A model generated the notes under the pieces. That model worked only from the letters and a program-made list of their open reading frames with translations. It searched no databases and had not been told where the DNA came from. Positions 1-11,064 of a stretch of 64,000 nucleotides of DNA are shown here, piece by piece. Position numbers and translations under genes: made by a program. Within the stretch, counting starts at the first letter, position 1. The number at the start of each line of letters is the position of its first letter. The DNA is from Thermothielavioides terrestris NRRL 8126 (lineage: Eukaryota; Ascomycota; Sordariomycetes; Sordariales; Chaetomiaceae), in contig NC_016457.1 in NCBI RefSeq assembly GCF_000226115.1, forward strand, positions 186,001 to 250,000. The letters are read 5' to 3'.

Positions 1-27
1 GTATAAGATTAATAATAGTAATAATAA
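1..27 (+). mobile_element. 3' tail of LINE copy M
   Basis: The window opens with the terminal GTATAAGATTAA-type sequence and (TAA)n tail that ends every copy of the LINE family here. Its body lies left of the window. It is followed at once by the 12-base TATTACCTAATA (28-39), which is internal endonuclease-domain sequence of LINE A, so copy M appears to have inserted into copy A at this site. Confidence 0.75.
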
Positions 28-3000
28 TATTACCTAATATAGCATAAATATAATTGAACCTCTTAATTAGTAGACGCGCTATTTTAAATTATAATAGAGT
101 AGGAGCTTGAACTTTATATACCTTATAAGATATCTATCTAGGTATAGTAAGATAATAAAGATAGTATAATCGACTATATCTAAGTAACGTAAGGTAGTAG
201 TGCTTAATAGCTAAGACTACTTAACTTAATAGGCTTAGACTATATACCTTAAGTAGCTAAGGTACTACTAAAAGGAAATAATAGTAAAATAGTAGCGCTA
301 CCTAGTTATAGCTAGGCGATACTAAACTATAAAAGATATAAAGCTAAAGTATAGTTCTTTACTCTATTAAAGGAGATTAGTATAGTTAATAAACTTAAAA
401 GTATAGTAGATACTCTAATATAAAAGCTTACTAATATTATAGATGTCGTAGCGCTATATAAAAAGCTTAATCAAGGATCCTATATACTATAGTAGAACCT
501 TAAGATGGACGAAGCAATATAGAAGATATAGTAGGTTAAACGTACCTAAAGGGCACGCTATATAGCGAGTACCTCAGAATACTACTATAAGGCAGTTAAA
601 CGGTTTAAGCGCTATACTAGAAAGTCGTAGACATTATATTAGTATTGCTCACTCGCCTAGGCATTAAGGGAGTAGAAGCTAATATAAGATATCGAAAGAT
701 AGACAAAGCTCTATAGCTATTAACGCCCTAAGCCTCTAGTATTACTAGCGCTTAGGTTTAGGCTTAGCAAGCTCTAGAGCGCTATAATATATACTTAAAA
801 GGCGGAGGCGCTAGTAAAGTGCTTCTTCTCTATACTATAGGTATAGGTCGGCTATATCCCTAACTAGGACTAGCTAAAAGAATCCTTCTATAATATAGCG
901 CCTATTGGCTAAGAGGTCTACAACAATAATATTATAAAGATTATAAACTATATAAATCAAATAAAGCGTTTAGCAATAACCTCCTTATTTATAAGTTTCT
1001 TAAAGCTTATAATAAAGAGAAAAAGCTATCGGAGGTACTTATAGTAATAATAAACGTATACTTTAAGCTTAAGTATTTCCTATATAGATTCTATACTATA
1101 TAGATAGTTATTCTAAGGAAGCTAGAGAAGTTTTAGAAATAGCTAATAGAGGTAGAGGTATATCGCCCTATATCGCTATTTAGTATAATAGGCAAAATTA
1201 TCGAAGTAGCTATTGTAGACTAGGTAATATATATAGCTAAAGTATATAGGCTACTCCTAGAAATATAGATAGGGTTCTAAGTAATATAGATCTAAAGGTA
1301 GCGGTTAAAGTAGTAACTACTATAGTAAGGATACTATAGGGGCGTAGCGCCTATATATTACTACTATAGCTAGATCTAAAAGGCACTTTCAATTGTATCA
1401 ACTAGACCTAGCTATTATATATATTTAGAGAGCTTAGGTTTAAGAGAAAGTTAATTATATTTCTTAAAAGCTACTTTAAAGATTATATAATATACCTATA
1501 GTTCAATAAGATTATAGCTAAGCCAACGACCTTATAGTAAGATATACTATAGAGCTTACTACTATCCTTAGCGCTATTTATTCTCTTTATTACCCCCTTA
1601 TTCTACGTTTTTAAAGTATATATAGGGCTTCTAAATATTAGGTATATAGATGATACCAACCTACTAGCATTTAGATAGGATACCCTAATATACTATTAAG
1701 TGCTAGAGAAGGGGTTTGCTAAATATACGAAGTAGGCTATAGAACAAGGTATATAGTTTAAACTAATAAAAAGTAAACTTATCTGCTTTGTAAGGGTATA
1801 GTAGCTATATACTAAGGTCATCAATATTCTAGGTAAGAGCTAACTAGGGCTTACCCTAATAGAATTAGCGAAGTTCCTTAGTATATAGCTAGACTATAAA
1901 CTCTCCTTTAAAGCGTATAGGAAGATAGTCGAAGTAAAGATAGCGATATAAAAGTTCGCTTTAACGAGGCTTATAGTAAAAATATATAGAGTATATATTG
2001 CTAGAGCTTAGAAGATCTATATAAGGATTATTAGAAGTGTCCCCTTATATAGAGCTATAGCATAGTACACCTCAACGCTAGTAAAGAGAACCTTATATAG
2101 GATCGTATATAGCTTAGGAGCTATATAATTGAGCTCTCTAAGTAGTAGCTAGTATATATAAGGCTATATTAGTATATAGCCTTAAGAGCAAGATCTAGGT
2201 ACCCTTTATCGACCTCTACCTTAACCGCTAGGCGGTATATACTAAGTAAACGCTCTAGAAGACTAGGCTTATATAACTCCTATATAATATATATATGATA
2301 GTAGCATTAACGCTAAAGAGGAGGCGCTATATACGCTACTACCTAGGGTTAAGACTAGCTATAGAGGAATTGTCTATAGACTAGAAGTAGATATAGGCTA
2401 AGGAGTAGCTCCTTTTATACTGCTCTACTATAGTAGAGGGGATATAGAGCGAGAGCGACGAGGATAATAAATAAAGGCCCTAAAACCCTTAGCTCTAGGC
2501 CAATATAGATATAGTCACTATAAAGGAGTAGAAAGTATATAGAGGGCAATATATTATATAAATATAAAGAAGCTAGAGAGAATATACTATAAAGAAGTAG
2601 CTAATCTATATAGCCTAGAGCTCTTAGCTAAGATCCTATAGGTATATAAGGACCTTAGTAAAGTATCGAGCTCCTTATTTATAAAGGTATATATAAGAGC
2701 TATTAGCTTACAATAGTTCTTATTCTAGAAGAATATTCTAGATATGTCTATACTACTATACTACTATAGTAAAGTATTAAAGACTATTATTTATCTAACA
2801 ATATACTACAAAGACCTAGTAATTACTATAAGGAGGCTTAGAGTCTAGGACTAATATATATTATTTATACTACTTAGAAGTAAAAGAAGTATATAAGATC
2901 TTATAAGGTAGCTAATATATATATATCACCTTTATAAATATCAGCTTACCTTTAAATTAAACGTCGAGAGCGAGGCTAGATTCGATAGAGCTATAGAGGT

Positions 3001-3043
3001 TAGGGTAGATAAGTAGGCGATATACAATAGCTAAGACTATATA
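28..3043 (+). mobile_element. LINE copy A, segment 1 (endonuclease to late ORF2)
   Basis: This is the ORF2 part of a LINE retrotransposon, from the end of the endonuclease domain through the reverse transcriptase to near the ORF2 C-terminus. Reading + with RIP stops ignored, the RT box QLDLKG is at about 1368-1385 and the catalytic YIDDTN is intact at 1643-1660, unlike in most other copies. Glutamine and tryptophan positions are mostly TAG/TAA. The copy is interrupted at the TA of 3042-3043 by a DNA transposon and resumes at 4979. The part upstream of 28 should lie left of copy M, outside the window. Confidence 0.88.
28..3043 (+). pseudogene. LINE A ORF2 remnant: endonuclease end and reverse transcriptase
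   Basis: ORF2 of the LINE would nick target DNA with its N-terminal EEP (APE-like) endonuclease and prime reverse transcription there. What remains encodes the end of the endonuclease (about 30-330), a linker, the reverse transcriptase (about 950-2000) and the long C-terminal region. The RT active site keeps both aspartates (YIDD, 1643-1654), followed by TNLLAF. The frame is closed by dozens of TAG and TAA codons at positions where other copies or related proteins carry Gln or Trp, the footprint of C-to-T change at CpA. It cannot be translated as it stands. No RNase H motif was recognised downstream of RT. Confidence 0.8.
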
Positions 3044-4978
3044 ACGTCGCCTACACCTATGTCGGTTGCCTACGGATCTTAGCTACTAAACTGTTCCTAA
3101 TCTAGTAAGCTAATTTCTATACAAAATTTAAAGGCAAGCTACAACACTAGAATAAGCATTATATACAAAGACGGCCTAAAACAGCTCAAAATTGAAGCTA
3201 TTTATAAGCTAATAATTATAGGCTAACTACTAGAAGATAGTGGTTTCGAAGCCTAGTGCTAGAAGCTCCTTATTGACCTTCCTTGCAAAGCCTACAATGC
3301 CCTAGATAGCTGCCTAGAATGCTTTCGCCTTCGCTACCTTATCCTTAATGTCCTGCCTCTGACGTAGTTGCTCTCGAATAGCTACAATTGTTAGTATATA
3401 GGCCTTACCGAAGTGCTTCTTTATAGCCTTTTTCCTTCCTTCTAGCCTCTTCTTAACTAGGGCTTAGTTTAGCCTATTGAGGGTATTGTAGTTAGCTTAT
3501 AGAGTTAGATATTCCTCCTTTAACTAGACTATCTTCTATTTAATTGGTATAGTATAAACCTTAAGGACCTCCTTTATAAGACTATCAATCTTCAAAGCTA
3601 TAGCTCTAGTAGCTTTGATGCCTATAGACCGTCTAGAACTATCGGTAAAGCTTATAAATAGGGGGGTCTTCGAGCGATAATGTGCTAGGATCTTATTAGA
3701 GTTGAACAATATTAATCTAGCCCCCTTCTATCGCTAGCAATATTCTTATAGATCGTTTTATATACCTATAGATAGATAGTTAAGAACTGGAAGTTGTTGA
3801 TCTAAGAGGCACTAAACAGAGCGTTTTATATAACTAATTGGCGATATCTCTATACTAGAGAACTAAAGACACTTATATCAAGGGGCTATAGTTCATAGGT
3901 CGAATATAGTAGTAGGTAAAACAGTATAATCTTATTAGCTTTATAATACTCGACGAACTATAGCGAAATATATAATATATAGCTATCGAGGATCAATAGC
4001 CAATATATACCTATAGTTCGAGAGTAGATATACTTGTCGAAGTGCTAGATCTATTTGAAGGTAATATTATAGTTTGTCTAGCTATTAGGAGAGACCTAGA
4101 TAACTACGTTGTTGTTAAAGCTAAGAAGAATCTAGGCCTATTGAATATAAGTGCCTTCGAAGATAACGAAGGGTAGTAAGACGAAGCCGTTAGCTAAGAT
4201 ATATTTGATAATCGATACCTAGTTATAGTTACCTAGCTAAATTGAATATAGTGCTTCCTTATAGCGTAGAACAATCACTATAGCGTTGTCTCTAATCTCT
4301 TTTATATAGCCTTTTTTATCTATATTATAGATATCGTCGTTAGCAATACTATATAATAGGCGAATAGTCTAGAAGAGGTTGAACTACTAGGTAGCTGTCT
4401 AATAGTCTAGAGCATCCTTCCTCGACTAATCTAATACATAGGAGCAGCGTATTCAAAGATCTAGATACTAGGAAAGGAAGTTGTAATACTAGTTCTTGCC
4501 TAGAGGTTTGTCATCGCCCTTAGTATACAACAGTTGTATACCTAGATGTTCAATAGCTGAGATAGACATTGGCTAGCTCTATATATCCAACTAGTATATT
4601 GCCTTGACGATCGAGTCCTCCTCTATAGGCGTAAGGCATTGCAAGTGCTTAGCAGCAGCCTAGTAGTTCGAAGTACAGCTACTGAAGCGGTCTATAAGTG
4701 TGGAATATAGGATATTGAAGAGCTAGGCAGCTTGTCGAAGGCTATAGACTTTCTTAGCTTAGAACGCTTCAATTGTAAGGCGAATTCAATCTTCTTTGTC
4801 AGGTTGGTTAGCTATCTTCCTAACGTATCTAGAAAATAATAAACTGTCAAGATTAATCAAAGTTTAGTGGAAAAATAGGCTAGTGATATTGTTGTTATAG
4901 TGTTCTAAACCATAGGAAATTGGTGGCTTATATAGCTGACCAGTATCTATAGGCAACCAACATAGGTGTAGGCGACGT
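3044..4978 (-). mobile_element. Fot1/pogo-type DNA transposon with TIRs
   Basis: A 1935-bp element lies between a duplicated TA (3042-3043 and 4979-4980). Its ends are inverted repeats starting ACGTCGCCTACACC; 26 of the first 27 bases match between left end (3044-3070) and right end (4952-4978). TA duplication, the ACGT start and a DDE transposase on the minus strand fit the Fot1/pogo branch of Tc1/mariner. It sits inside the 3' part of LINE A ORF2. CA dinucleotides are more frequent here than in the surrounding LINE, so RIP has been milder or more recent. Confidence 0.9.
3230..4860 (-). pseudogene. Fot1/pogo transposase (DDE_1), decayed
   Basis: The transposase would bind the TIRs and cut and paste the element. 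On the minus strand the reading runs through a psq-type helix-turn-helix (about 4800-4700, with IEAFQAKKVYSLRQAA), a CENP-B-like HTH (RKDA near 4420) and the DDE_1 catalytic core. The three acidic positions expected of the core can be read: YNIDKKG (about 4335), LLILDSY (near 3995) and PLDISVF (near 3865), all aspartates. The motif EGTYIQ and the run ISLQFVEY also match the family. About eight in-frame stops, mostly at expected Gln/Trp sites, break it. Start and end are approximate; the C-terminus is basic and weakly defined. Confidence 0.8.
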
Positions 4979-5283
4979 TAGCGGGAGAGCCGCCTATAGG
5001 AGGCTCTAGGGGCGATAATGTAAGTAGGAAGAAGAGGAGGAGGAAGAGGCGTAGGAATGTTGGCCTCTAGCCGCCCTAGGAGTATATATAGCGCCCTAGG
5101 CGGTAAAGATCTTTACACTAAGGGCGTACTATATAAGTAAGTAGTATATTAGTAGGCTATATAGGCCGCCTATATCTCTGTCGCTACTAAGTTAGGAAGG
5201 TGAGTTCTAGCGAGTTAGATAGTAGGAACCTTAGAAAGCCTGCCCTACGTAGTAGGGCGTAGCGTAGGCGCTATATATAAGTG
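4979..5283 (+). mobile_element. LINE copy A, segment 2 (ORF2 end and 3' UTR)
   Basis: This continues LINE A after the Fot1 insertion. It holds the basic C-terminus of ORF2 (arginine/lysine-rich, near 5030-5060) and most of the 3' UTR, which matches the same stretch in copies K, C, D and I. It stops at AAGTG (5279-5283), which is the left target duplication of the TRIM element. Confidence 0.85.
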
Positions 5284-5467
5284 TGTTGCGTGCTAGTGCA
5301 TACGTAACTCTATCTACTAGGCTCCCTATACTCAGGGGGTATATGCCAGCTCTGCCTATATATATATAGACCTTAGCGCTCCTCCTACCTTATATATATA
5401 AGAGGAGCACGTCTCTTAATATATATGTCTTTATATCTTATATAGCCCTACTTCACTACTCTTCTCA
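5284..5467 (+). repeat. 5' LTR of TRIM-like element
   Basis: 184 bp, TG...CA ends. It contains a TATA-like run just before AGAGGAGCAC (5391-5410), a plausible LTR promoter. It matches the right LTR closely over its whole length, with differences mainly of C/T and G/A type. Confidence 0.8.
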
Positions 5468-5781
5468 GTTATAAGCCCGGTTTATATACAACTCTTATTA
5501 TAGTAGTATAGCCTAGTTGGAGCTATCTTTCTTCTTTTTTTGAATAACTACTTTTAAGTCTTTTTAATTCTCAATAGCTCCTATAAGTTTATATCGCCCC
5601 TATCGTTTAAGCTAAGTAACGCTATACGCTTTAGTTCACTTTAAGATACTACTTAAAACTAAGAAAACTATTACTATCGCTATTCAATATATAGATCTAT
5701 AGTATACTTATATTTTGAATAGAAGATAGGAATAGAATATATAGCGTAATTGGGAAATGTATATAATACGATCAATAGCGC

Positions 5782-5959
5782 TTACAACAATGTTAACAAT
5801 AGCACCCCTAAATATCAACAATAGCGCCCTTAAATCTAACTTATACAATACAATATACAATTCAACTACGTAGGTTGTAACGCGATGCTCTACAATATAT
5901 AACAATGCTTATACAATGGTGTAGGAACTCTTATACAATAGCTACAATTGCATACAATG
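5782..5959. repeat. ACAAT-rich interior of TRIM-like element
   Basis: The pentamer ACAAT occurs twelve times in about 180 bp, often as TACAAT or AACAAT, without regular spacing. Function unknown. Confidence 0.7.
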
Positions 5960-6072
5960 GCAAGATCAATATCAGAGGTTACAGATCAATACGCTTAACG
6001 ATATAAGCTCCTAGGTCAATGCCTTGTATATATGTTCTATAGACAGCCTTCTAAGAGTCTATCTAAGGGGTA

Positions 6073-6254
6073 TATCGCGTACTAGTATATACGTAACTCT
6101 TTCTGCTAGGCTCCCTACACTTAGGGGGCATATGCTAGCTCTGCCTATATATGTATATAGACCTTGGCGCTCCTCCCACTCTGTATAAGAGGAGCACCTC
6201 TCTCAATACACATGTCTCTGCATCCTATATAGCCCCACTTCGCTGCTCTTCTCA
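6073..6254 (+). repeat. 3' LTR of TRIM-like element
   Basis: 182 bp. The first bases TATCGCG correspond to TGTTGCG of the left LTR, so the terminal TG has become TA as expected of RIP. TATAAGAGGAGCAC is conserved at about 6185-6198. It ends CTTCTCA before the AAGTG target duplication. Confidence 0.8.
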
Positions 6255-6347
6255 AAGTGGTATAGATAGAGGTGGAGGGACCGCTTGCCCTAAGTAGTAG
6301 AGCGTTTAACATCCCTATAGTATAAGATTAATAATAATAATAATAAT
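6255..6347 (+). mobile_element. LINE copy A, segment 3 (3' end and (TAA)n tail)
   Basis: The last part of the LINE 3' UTR (GTGGAGGGACCGCTTGCCC-type block) is followed by TATAAGATTAA and a (TAA)n tail at 6327-6347. The 3' hairpin is degraded in this copy. Confidence 0.85.
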
Positions 6348-7138
6348 ATTTACTTTACAATATACCTAAGACGATCGTTTCTAACTATAGTACCTAGTTT
6401 ATTTCAATGTTTTAGTATATACTACCGATATACTTAGGTATTATATTGAAGTGGTATAGAACCTCTATACCAACCTACCCTACTACACCTAGGACTAGGC
6501 GCGTAAGATAGCTCCTAGAGGAATGCAGTGTCCCTTTAGACAGATGAAGATAGTGTATATCGAGTGGTAAGAAGGATGTCCCCTCAATAGGTAGACATAT
6601 AGCTCAAGTACATCTAGTGGGAATATAGTAAAAAGGACGAAAGACAACAAGAACGTAGATAAAGCTCAATAGCTTAAATACCTATTATCTAGACAAAGGT
6701 AGAATAATGAGAGGAGAGGCTCAATAGCCCTCTAAGAAGAAGGAAGACTACTAATATAGTGTTAATAAGTATATTAACAACTACTTAATAACTTCTTTAA
6801 TAATGGAGAAGATAGGTTTAGCCTACTTAAATATATATAATTAGAGGGCTAGACCCCTTTACAACGAATATAATGAACTAAAATGAACGAAAAATTAGAT
6901 AGGCCCTATATCTAAGAGGTCTATTACCCTAATTTACACTTCTTTTTCGAGCTTGCTATATACTCCTATAGGCAAGCTTATACCTTAAAAGCTTCTTAGT
7001 ATACGTTCTTAGCGTCGGCTCTCCTTAAGCTACTCTTTATATATAGCCCTTTTAGCTTATAAAGGTCTAGTTAGCTATAGCAACTAGTCTTACTATCTTT
7101 TATACTCCTCTAGTTCCTTAATATATATATTTTATCTT
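6348..7138 (-). mobile_element. Gypsy element 3, distal 3' part, non-coding
   Basis: This 790-bp stretch lies between LINE A and LINE K. K is flanked by TATATTTTATCTT on both sides, so the stretch is continuous with the sequence after 8656 and belongs to the same host, downstream of the integrase on the minus strand. I see no protein motif. CA dinucleotides are less depleted than in the LINEs. It may contain the 3' UTR and LTR (minus-strand TGTAAAGGGGTCTAGC, near 6855-6870, could be near an LTR start), but no partner LTR is in the window to prove it. Confidence 0.5.
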
Positions 7139-8656
7139 AAGAAGGCAGTAGAGGCGAAGATGGCTATATAGAAGTTCGCCCTCACAAGGCTTATAGCGAA
7201 GATATATAGGGTATATATTATATAAGCTTGGGAAATCTATATAAAGGTCATTAGGAGCATCCTCTTATATAGAGCAGCGGCCTAGTACACTCCAACACCA
7301 GTTGGAGAGGCTCTACGTAGGATTATATATCGCTTTAGCGTAATATAGTTGAGCTACCTCTAGGTAGTTGCTAGTATATACAAGGCTATACCGGTCTATA
7401 ACCTCGAGAGCAAGACCTAGGTACCCCCTATCGACTTATACCTCAACCGCTAGGCGGTATATACCGAACAAAGGCTCTAGAAGACAGGGCTTATATAGCT
7501 CCTATACAATATATATATAAAGGTAGCGTCGAGACTAAAAAGGAGGCACTATACACATTGTACCCTAGGGCTAGGGCTAGCTATAGAGGAGTCTCCTATA
7601 GATCGGAGGCAAGTATAGGCTAAGGAGTAGCTCCTCTTATACTACCTTACAATAGTAGAAAAGGTATAGAGCAAGAGTAGCGACGACGACGAGTAGAGGC
7701 CTTAGGAGCCCTAGCTCTATACCGACGTAGACGTAGTTATAGTAGAGGAGTAGAAGGTATATAGAGAGCAATAGATATGTTATATAGACGCTAGGAAACT
7801 AGAGAGAGTACACTATAAGGAAGTAGCCGACCTATATAGCTTAGAGCCTTTTACCTAGGTATTATAAATATATAAGGACTTTAGCAAGATATAGAGCTCC
7901 CTCCTTATATAAATATATATAGGAGCTATTAGCTTAAGGCAATTCCTATTTTAGAAAAGGGTACTAGATATACCTATACTACTATACTATTATAGCAAAG
8001 CGTCTAAGATAGTTGCCTACTTTACAATATATTATAGAGATCTAGCGGTCGTTACTAGAAAGCCTAGAGTCTAGGACTAATATACACTACTTATACTACT
8101 TAAAAGTAAGAAGAGTATATAGACATTTATAGGATAGCTAATATATATAGGGCATTTATAAAAAACTAGCTTACACTTAAGTTAAACGTCGAAGGCGAAG
8201 TAGAATATAAAGGCGCTATAGAGGGCTCTATAAATATATAGCTAGTATATAATAGCTAGGACAGTGCAATAGGGGAGCCTCCTACAAATAGCCCTAGGAG
8301 CAGCGATATAGGCAAGAGGCGTAAAGGGAGGAAGAGGCGTAGGAAGGTCAGTCTCTAGCCGCCCTCCTAGTATATATAGTGCCCCTAGCGACTAAGGCGC
8401 TTACGCCAAGAGCATATCGTATAAGTAAATGGCGCGCAAAGGGCTATATAGGCCGCTATATCTCCGACGCTACTAGGCTAAAAAGGTGAGTTCTAGCGAG
8501 TTGGAGAGGGGGAATCGAGGAGGCCCGCCCTACGTAGCAAGAATATAGTATAAACACTATATATAAGTGGTATAGATAGGGGTAGAGGGACCGCTTGCCC
8601 TTAGTGACAAGGCGCCTAGAGCTCCTTCGGTATAAGATTAATAATAATAATAATAA
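7139..8656 (+). mobile_element. LINE copy K, 5'-truncated
   Basis: A 1518-bp LINE copy carries only the ORF2 C-terminal region, 3' UTR and (TAA)n tail (8638-8656). It is flanked by a perfect 13-bp duplication TATATTTTATCTT (7126-7138 and 8657-8669), a typical target-primed insertion with incomplete cDNA. Reading frames are broken by TAG/TAA. The host is Gypsy element 3. Confidence 0.92.
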
Positions 8657-8669
8657 TATATTTTATCTT

Positions 8670-9640
8670 TGCTACTAAGCTAGGTACTTATACTTACATA
8701 TAAAGGTATAGTTATATAGGTTGTATAGTAGTAGATAGAAACGTTGTTTAAGGTTCTTAGGTACTATATGAGAGCGTTTACTATAGTACTATATCGAAAG
8801 TAGTATTTAGTTAAAGTAGATAAGCTATAGGCTTCTAGATACTTCTTTACTAATAAATATAGCGCCTTTAGAAATTTTAGCTCCTTTATTAGTATATAAA
8901 GCAGTGTTTCCTCTTTATATAGGTAGAGGTTAAGAGCTATTATCTTTAGCGCTATTTATATATAGGGCTAGAGGCTTATAACTTACTTACTATTAAAGAA
9001 TTGTATCTATTTTAACTTGTCTAAAAAGCTGTCGATAAGCCTTTATATAGCTATTGTCTATATTATAGTAATCTATATAATCTTACTATTGACGTTTAGC
9101 TAGGTTACTATATTATTAAGATCTTCTATAGGTGTAGGCGGTAGGCCTAGAGCAGTCTTCTAGCTCTTTTGACAAAGTAGTGGGGATAGAAGGTGAAAGC
9201 TAGGTACTAAAAGCGTAGTTTAGAACCGCTATCCTAGCTTAGCTATAGGGTTTTACATTAGTAGTTCGCTTAGGTACCTTTACTTAAAGCTTTGCTACCT
9301 AGTTGTCTATCTAGCGAGAGCCTAGTGATCTTATAGTAGTAGGCTTAGAACACCTCCTTTTAAGGCAACTAAAGTATAAGGATTTACTATACTATAGCAA
9401 TTAGGCCTTTATTATTATAGTTAGGGATCTAGGCCTATTTAAATGCTACTAAATATAGGGCTAAGATCCTAAGCTCTATATAGCTAAACTTTGTATAGAT
9501 ATATTCTAATAGATCCTTAAGGCTAGGAATATATAGTTCGTTAAGAGGTAAAGACGTTGTTATCGTCCAAGATTTAAGCTATATTATCTTCGTTGTATTC
9601 TAAGAGTATAGGCTATATTAACTCTTATATAAAAGACAAT
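8670..9640 (-). pseudogene. Unidentified region downstream of Gypsy 3 integrase
   Basis: After the integrase the minus-strand reading remains protein-like for about 970 bp with stops only at RIP-type positions, including a Leu/Lys/Glu-rich part (LLYILIKELKFLKALYLLV, about 8935-8880) that may be helical. I do not recognise a chromodomain, zinc finger or other known module. It may be the C-terminal extension of the polyprotein or a separate frame of the element. No function is proposed. Confidence 0.45.
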
Positions 9641-10950
9641 AAGTCTAGGGGCAACTTATATATGTTTACTTTGCTCTACTATATCGAGGGGATCTCTTTA
9701 GTATAAAGTAGAGAGCTTTTAAATGTACTAAGAGCTATTCTATAAGCTCCTAACTATAGGTATAATATATATATCTAAGCATTTTATTTAGTATCCTCGT
9801 AGTATAGCTAGAGCTAAGATATTTTGAACTATATTAGTCTATCTAGAAGATAGGGCTAAAGCTCTTAAAAGAAAGCCTATATAAACTCTAAGGTAAACTA
9901 TCTATACTTCTATCTAGAGGCTTGTTCGAAGTAGCTAACGATTATCTTCTTATATAGCTACAACTAAAGAAATATATAGATAAACTAAAAAGCGATCTAG
10001 ACCTCTAATAGAATTTTCATATATATAGACTTTTATAGGATCCTCCTCCTTTAGCTAGGTATAGATAGAGTCCTAGATAAGAATTTGCTATATTAGAATA
10101 TTAAACTTAACTAGGCTAATAGGCTTATAATTATAGATAAGAAAGAAGAGAGATATTCTATAGGAGCCTCTAATAGTTGTATAGTCTATATATAGAATAT
10201 GTAGGAAGAGCTCTCTCTACCTCTTTCCTATACTATTAGTTATCTTTATAAATGATATAGTAATCGAGATATAGCTAGCCTTATTCACTTTGTTTATATA
10301 AAAACTGTATAGAGAGATAACGACTCTCTTAATATCTAGTTTATAGAAGATCTTCTTCACTTTGCCTTTGAACTTAGAGCCTTTATCGACAACTATAACA
10401 ATAAGGTAACTCTAGCAATAAAGGATATAGCGCTAAATAAAGGATTTAATAGCCTTAGAAAACTTGCTTAGTAGAACCTTAGCTTCGATATATCTTATAA
10501 AATCATTATAAGCCTCAAGATAATACTTCTTTTCCCTATAGCTAGATAGTATATATTAGATATTAAGGTACTATTTAGCGAAAGGAAAGGGCGAAGGCGC
10601 TATCTAACCTACTACTTCCTTAAACCTCTAGGTATTATAAACTGAATATAGTGGACAAGCCTAAATCTAATTTGCTATATCTTTATATATACTATACTAA
10701 TAGCAATAGTTTATTACTTATCGATATATTGGCTCTCTCCTATAATAGCCAACTTTATTGTAGTACTAATTGAAGATTAAACGTCTCTCCTTAGAAGTAT
10801 TAACAATATACCTATAACACTACAACTAATTTATACTATAGAGAAATAGATAATAATCTTCGACAAAGTACTTCAACGCTTCCCTTTTAAACTAATATCG
10901 CTTCTAGTATAGGCTATAACCTAGTAGAGCCTTTATTGTCGATAGGAAAT
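9641..10950 (-). pseudogene. Gypsy 3 integrase, RIP-degraded
   Basis: Integrase would insert the retrotransposon cDNA into the genome. On the minus strand the N-terminal H2C2-type region is readable near 10800-10640 (RREPIYR, then SIYKDIA and a CPLYSVY remnant of the zinc-binding end). It is followed by the catalytic core: FIRYIEAKVL near 10490, VVDKGSKFKG near 10390 (the position of the second catalytic Asp, kept), and SISISF-type sequence further on. GSYRISLFFLIYNYKPI (about 10165-10115) is the conserved block after the core. Many Gln/Trp codons are stops and several His/Cys codons are altered, so the protein is dead. Boundaries are approximate. Confidence 0.78.
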
Positions 10951-11064
10951 AAATAATATCCTATAAATGTTAAAAGTAACTATCTTAAAGACGAATAGAA
11001 GTTGGCTAAATAATATCCTATAAATGTTAAAAGTAACTATCTTAAAGACGAATAGAAGTTGGCT
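10951..11064. repeat. Exact 57-bp tandem duplication
   Basis: Two adjacent identical 57-bp units, 10951-11007 and 11008-11064, each starting AAATAATATCC and ending GAAGTTGGCT. The unit is 19 codons, so the duplication keeps the frame of the Gypsy 3 polyprotein between RNase H and integrase. Perfect identity in a RIP-mutated context indicates a duplication younger than the mutations. Confidence 0.95.

Larger units (their letters stand above)
5284..6254 (+). mobile_element. TRIM-like non-coding LTR element
   Basis: A 971-bp element is flanked by the 5-bp duplication AAGTG (5279-5283 and 6255-6259). It has two LTRs, 5284-5467 and 6073-6254, starting TGTTGCG/TATCGCG and ending CTTCTCA. The interior is only about 605 bp and encodes nothing recognisable, so it would need enzymes supplied by another LTR element. 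A short purine run (CTAAGGGG, about 6063-6070) precedes the right LTR, suggesting + orientation. The small minus-strand frame at 5708-5905 shows no domain and is probably accidental. Confidence 0.82.

Noticed and set aside
5708..5905. 65-codon minus-strand open frame
   Set aside because: Lies in the TRIM interior, hydrophobic by AT-rich composition, no domain, not supported by a second copy.
6327..6347. (TAA)n runs as ordinary microsatellites
   Set aside because: They always follow the same GTAAGATTAA end of the LINE and precede a target duplication, so they are LINE tails.
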